From: Actinomycetota bacterium
GTDB lineage: Bacteria; Actinomycetota; Geothermincolia; Geothermincolales; RBG-13-55-18
DNA: 64,000 nt
Direction of reading: 5' to 3'
Assembly: GCA_016931915.1 (NCBI GenBank)
Contig: JAFGDU010000097.1
Location: 1 to 64,000 of the forward strand
Shown: positions 61,888 through 64,000 of the stretch, piece after piece
How the letters are laid out: each line of letters opens with the position of its first letter
Position numbering within the stretch: the stretch's first letter is position 1
Position numbers and translations under genes: made by a program
The notes under the pieces: model-generated
Seen by the model: only the letters and a program-made list of their open reading frames with translations
Database searches by the model: none
What the model was told of the DNA's origin: nothing

Positions 61888-62709
61888 ATGAGTGGAAATG
61901 CAAGCCCGTCCTCTCAGGACGGGCTTTTTTCAAGCCGAGGGGGTCCCAGGATCATCACCGTATCCGGGGCGAACAAGGATATCGGCAAGAGTTCCCTGGC
62001 AGCATACCTCGCAGGCCACTGCCGCAGCTGCGCCGGCATCAAGGTGACGGTACATGCCGAACGCCCGTCCGGAGAGGCCGCTATCGAGGAAGAGAATCCT
62101 CCCGCCATTCCGGGAACGGATACGGCGAGGATGGTGGAGGCGGGAGCTTCGCCCGTATTCTGGTTACGCACTACCCTGGAGGACATGAACGATGACCTCC
62201 AGGAGGTCTGGCCGCGGATATATGCAGAGGTGGTCATCCTGGAGGGTAATAGCATACTCCAACACGTCGAGCCCGATTTCGCGGTCTTCATAATGAACCC
62301 TACCATCGATGATTTCAAACCATCCGCTTTCGGTGCGATCGAGAAGGCGCACACCGTCGTGGTAAACGGCGATGATAACCTGTCGGGAGCGGATATTCTG
62401 GAACTCGAGCGCAGAGTCAGGCAGTTGAATCCCCTGTCCAAGATGGTGGTGGTCTCGGAGTTGGGCCGGGCCGCCGCCTGGGAGATAATACTGTCCCGAG
62501 CGGCGGGAAGATTGGGAGGTGAACTGATGACCGATGAGGTTGACGAGAAGATCCTGGAGGCGGTGAAAGCAAGGGCAGTCGAGGGGCGCCTTTACTGCGC
62601 CGTGGCTTTGAAGCTGGCCGAGGAACTGAAGGTCTCGCCCAAGGAGATCGGCAAAGCCGCAAATGTCCTGGATATAAAGATAGCAAAGTGTTCACTGGGT
62701 TGCTTTTAA
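61888..62709 (+). CDS. MobB-like P-loop protein of molybdenum/tungsten cofactor metabolism
   Basis: 273 residues. After ~20 odd residues comes RIITVSGANKDIGKSSLAAY, a Walker A motif in a MobB/MinD-like fold, then RTTLEDMNDDLQEVWPRIYA, VVILEGNSILQHVEPDFAVF (Walker B-like) and HTVVVNGDDNLSGADILELE. The C-terminal ~55 residues (EKILEAVKARAVEGRLYCAV ... IKIAKCSLGCF) form a helical domain that I associate with Mo/W-enzyme accessory proteins. Start ATG 61888 has its ribosome binding site within riboswitch P1. No in-frame start exists between the terminator and the P-loop, so codons 5-14 lie in the terminator hairpin. TupA follows downstream. Confidence 0.78.
   Translation: MSGNASPSSQDGLFSSRGGPRIITVSGANKDIGKSSLAAYLAGHCRSCAGIKVTVHAERPSGEAAIEEENPPAIPGTDTARMVEAGASPVFWLRTTLEDMNDDLQEVWPRIYAEVVILEGNSILQHVEPDFAVFIMNPTIDDFKPSAFGAIEKAHTVVVNGDDNLSGADILELERRVRQLNPLSKMVVVSELGRAAAWEIILSRAAGRLGGELMTDEVDEKILEAVKARAVEGRLYCAVALKLAEELKVSPKEIGKAANVLDIKIAKCSLGCF
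61902..61930 (+). terminator. intrinsic terminator inside the first codons of the P-loop gene
   Basis: A perfect 11-bp stem, aagcccgtcct (61902-61912) and aggacgggctt (61916-61926), with loop ctc and T-run tttttt (61925-61930). It begins 17 bases after riboswitch 1 and lies within codons 5-15 of the gene starting at 61888. Confidence 0.85.
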
Positions 62710-62859
62710 GGGACGCGAACATGCGTTATATGAGTGGTCAGATGGGTAGAATAGGCTGTAGCCGATGGCACGAGGGGGAGCATGCCCTCTCTAATCTGCT
62801 TGCAGCGGCAGCTATACCCAGGTGACGTTGTGCCCATTGAAAACCGAGTATTGGAGATT

Positions 62860-62955
62860 ACCTCCGAGCTCCGTTCCTAAAGTCGAAAGACTATGGATAT
62901 GAGCCGATAGGGTGCGAAGGGAAACCCTTGCGCCTCCCGTGTTTGGAAAGGAGGT
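62860..62955 (+). promoter_or_regulatory. Moco/Wco-type riboswitch 2
   Basis: P1 pairs acctcc (62860-62865) with ggaggt (62950-62955), a Shine-Dalgarno-like sequence. The inner hairpin pairs ggtgcgaaggg (62911-62921) with cccttgcgcc (62925-62934). The core gagccgatagggtgcg ... cgcctcccgtgtttggaaag is shared almost base for base with riboswitch 1. It precedes the TupA gene at 63105. Upstream, 62710-62859 holds no gene; cgagggggagcatgccctct near 62770 is a weak hairpin that may end the previous transcript. Confidence 0.75.
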
Positions 62956-62968
62956 GGCAGTTCGAGCC

Positions 62969-63025
62969 ATGATGTCCGCCTCCGGGCGGACTTCGTCATC
63001 TACGGGTACAGCCGTCTCTTACTAG
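62969..63025 (+). CDS. possible 18-codon leader ORF after riboswitch 2
   Basis: ATG ATG TCC ... TAC TAG encodes MMSASGRTSSSTGTAVSY. It occupies the same position relative to riboswitch 2 as the P-loop ORF does to riboswitch 1. Its codons cover a hairpin, tccgcc (62975-62980) with ggcgga (62985-62990). The ribosome binding site ggaggt is 13 bases from the ATG, rather far. It could be a leader peptide or a truncated echo of the first arrangement. Weak evidence. Confidence 0.3.
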   Translation: MMSASGRTSSSTGTAVSY

Positions 63026-63104
63026 CTGTGTCAGGAGGGCGGAATGTCTCTGCATCGGACGAGGATAGGTAGGGATAGAACATATGAAAGGAGATGAGTC
63101 GGGA

Positions 63105-63947
63105 ATGAAGAGATGGATGATATTTCTAGTGGGTCTGGCAATGGTACTGGCACTGGTCGTTATGGGGATCGGGTGCGGGGAGGAGGAGGCACAACCCGTT
63201 GAGAGGACCGACCTAAGACTGGCCACTACGACCAGCACCCAGGACTCCGGGTTGCTTGACGAATGGGTGCCCATGTTCGAGGACGAATATCCTTATACCG
63301 TCGAGGTCATAGCGGTGGGCAGCGGTGCCGCGATGGAGATGGGGCGCAACGGCGAGTGCGATGTGATGCTCGTGCACAGCCCCGCCGCTGAGGAGGAGAT
63401 GGTGGAAGAGGGCTACGCCGTCAACCGCAAGGCGGTAATGCATAACGACTTCATTATCGTCGGACCCGCTTCCGACCCCGCGGGAATAGCGGAAGCGGAT
63501 TCCGCGGCCGACGCTTTCACCATGGTAGCGGAATCGCAGTCCACCTTCATCTCCCGGGGGGATGAATCCGGGACTCACACCAAGGAGTTGAAGATCTGGG
63601 ACGAGGCGGGAATCACGCCCGAGGGCGAGTGGTACGTGGAGAGCGGTAAGGGCATGGGCGATACCCTGCGTATCGCATCCGAGGAGATGGCCTACACCCT
63701 GACCGACCGCGCCACCTATCTCAACCTCAAGGATGATCTGGAACTCGATATCCTCTTCGAGGGCGACGACATCCTCAACAACTATTACCACGTGATGGAG
63801 GTCAACCCCGATAAATGGCCGGATGTGAACAACGATGGAGCCAAGGCCTTCTCGGATTTCGTTACGTCGACCGAGGCCCAGGAATTCCTCGACGAGTTCG
63901 GGGTGGCCGAGTTCGGGCAGCCGCTGTTCTACCCCGACGCTCTCTAG
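63105..63947 (+). CDS. tupA: tungstate ABC transporter substrate-binding lipoprotein
   Basis: 280 residues. Signal peptide MKRWMIFLVGLAMVLALVVM with lipobox GIGC, Cys24 being lipidated. Mature part: RLATTTSTQDSGLLDEWVPM, EVIAVGSGAAMEMGRNGECD, VMLVHSPAAEEEMVEEGYAV, DFIIVGPASDPAGI and FISRGDESGTHTKEL, matching TupA (high-affinity tungstate binding; TTTST and the SGA/RGDDSGTH-like oxyanion loops). It delivers tungstate to a TupBC permease, which would lie beyond the window end. Regulated by the riboswitch at 62860. ATG 63084 is an alternative start, but the later ATG gives the typical signal peptide. Confidence 0.92.
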   Translation: MKRWMIFLVGLAMVLALVVMGIGCGEEEAQPVERTDLRLATTTSTQDSGLLDEWVPMFEDEYPYTVEVIAVGSGAAMEMGRNGECDVMLVHSPAAEEEMVEEGYAVNRKAVMHNDFIIVGPASDPAGIAEADSAADAFTMVAESQSTFISRGDESGTHTKELKIWDEAGITPEGEWYVESGKGMGDTLRIASEEMAYTLTDRATYLNLKDDLELDILFEGDDILNNYYHVMEVNPDKWPDVNNDGAKAFSDFVTSTEAQEFLDEFGVAEFGQPLFYPDAL

Positions 63948-64000
63948 CTCTCGGCACTGACGGCTTCTCGATGTAATAGAATATCTACTGTACGAGGCCC

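Overview
The window looks like chromosome from a high-GC, probably anaerobic or microaerophilic bacterium. The best guess is a deep-branching Actinomycetota lineage of the subsurface or hot-spring type. The clues are a double 'putative sensor' membrane domain (PF13796-like, typical of actinobacteria), a SigB/SigF-type sigma factor, several genes whose promoter -10 box sits directly on the start codon (leaderless mRNAs), an oxygen-sensitive glycyl radical enzyme, and a tungstate-binding lipoprotein beside two molybdenum/tungsten-cofactor-type riboswitches. This placement is an inference; no rRNA, tRNA or ribosomal protein gene is present. I saw no transposase, integrase, CRISPR array or prophage gene.

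Layout. 1-4.1 kb: the end of an acyl-CoA dehydrogenase-like gene, a lipoprotein Ntn-hydrolase and two duplicated cysteine-rich lipoproteins. 4.2-5.8 kb: a small PadR regulatory operon whose promoter lies inside a perfect palindrome. 6-18.9 kb: ordinary genes (B12-type radical SAM protein, galactose operon galT-galK, sfsA, a DUF1801 protein, a seven-PAS histidine kinase, a TMEM175-like channel, exonuclease III). 19.1-24.0 kb: a geranylgeranyl-reductase-like flavoprotein and two paralogous HAMP membrane proteins on either side of a lipase-like hydrolase.

24.2-40.9 kb is the most interesting region: a long, mostly co-directional catabolic or lipid-modifying cluster. It starts at a near-consensus promoter with a possible operator and encodes an LCAD-type acyl-CoA dehydrogenase, a TetR regulator, the block DUF35 / thiolase-like / thiolase-like / DUF35, a crotonase, a nitronate monooxygenase-like protein, an 873-residue fusion of a phytoene-desaturase-like flavoprotein with a complete NADH:flavin:[2Fe-2S] reductase, a BKACE beta-keto acid cleavage enzyme, two more phytoene-desaturase-like flavoproteins of 498 residues each and a small membrane protein. 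A long-chain acyl-CoA synthetase faces it on the other strand. Both thiolase-like proteins have Gly where thiolases have the nucleophilic Cys and Asn where they have the GHP His. Taken together this suggests a pathway acting on a polyunsaturated or alicyclic CoA-linked substrate (isoprenoid-, steroid- or fatty-acid-like), with a self-contained NADH-driven double-bond reductase and a retro-aldol or other non-thiolytic carbon-carbon cleavage. The substrate cannot be read from sequence.

41-57 kb: a secreted SGNH-like hydrolase with four copies of a ~108-residue repeat; a MASE3-PAS-GAF histidine kinase with its NarL-type response regulator, followed by a receiver-only copy of that regulator; a sigma factor; a zinc-ribbon/proline-rich membrane protein; an amidase; a lipoprotein; an unknown protein; and a chemoreceptor. 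57-64 kb: an orphan glycyl radical enzyme, a three-PAS histidine kinase, and two tandem riboswitches of the Moco/Wco type preceding a MobB-like P-loop protein and the tungstate-binding protein TupA. In the first riboswitch the closing helix contains the Shine-Dalgarno sequence and a strong intrinsic terminator lies inside the first codons of the gene. Several families of interspersed palindromic repeats sit between genes, concentrated in and around the 30-39 kb cluster.
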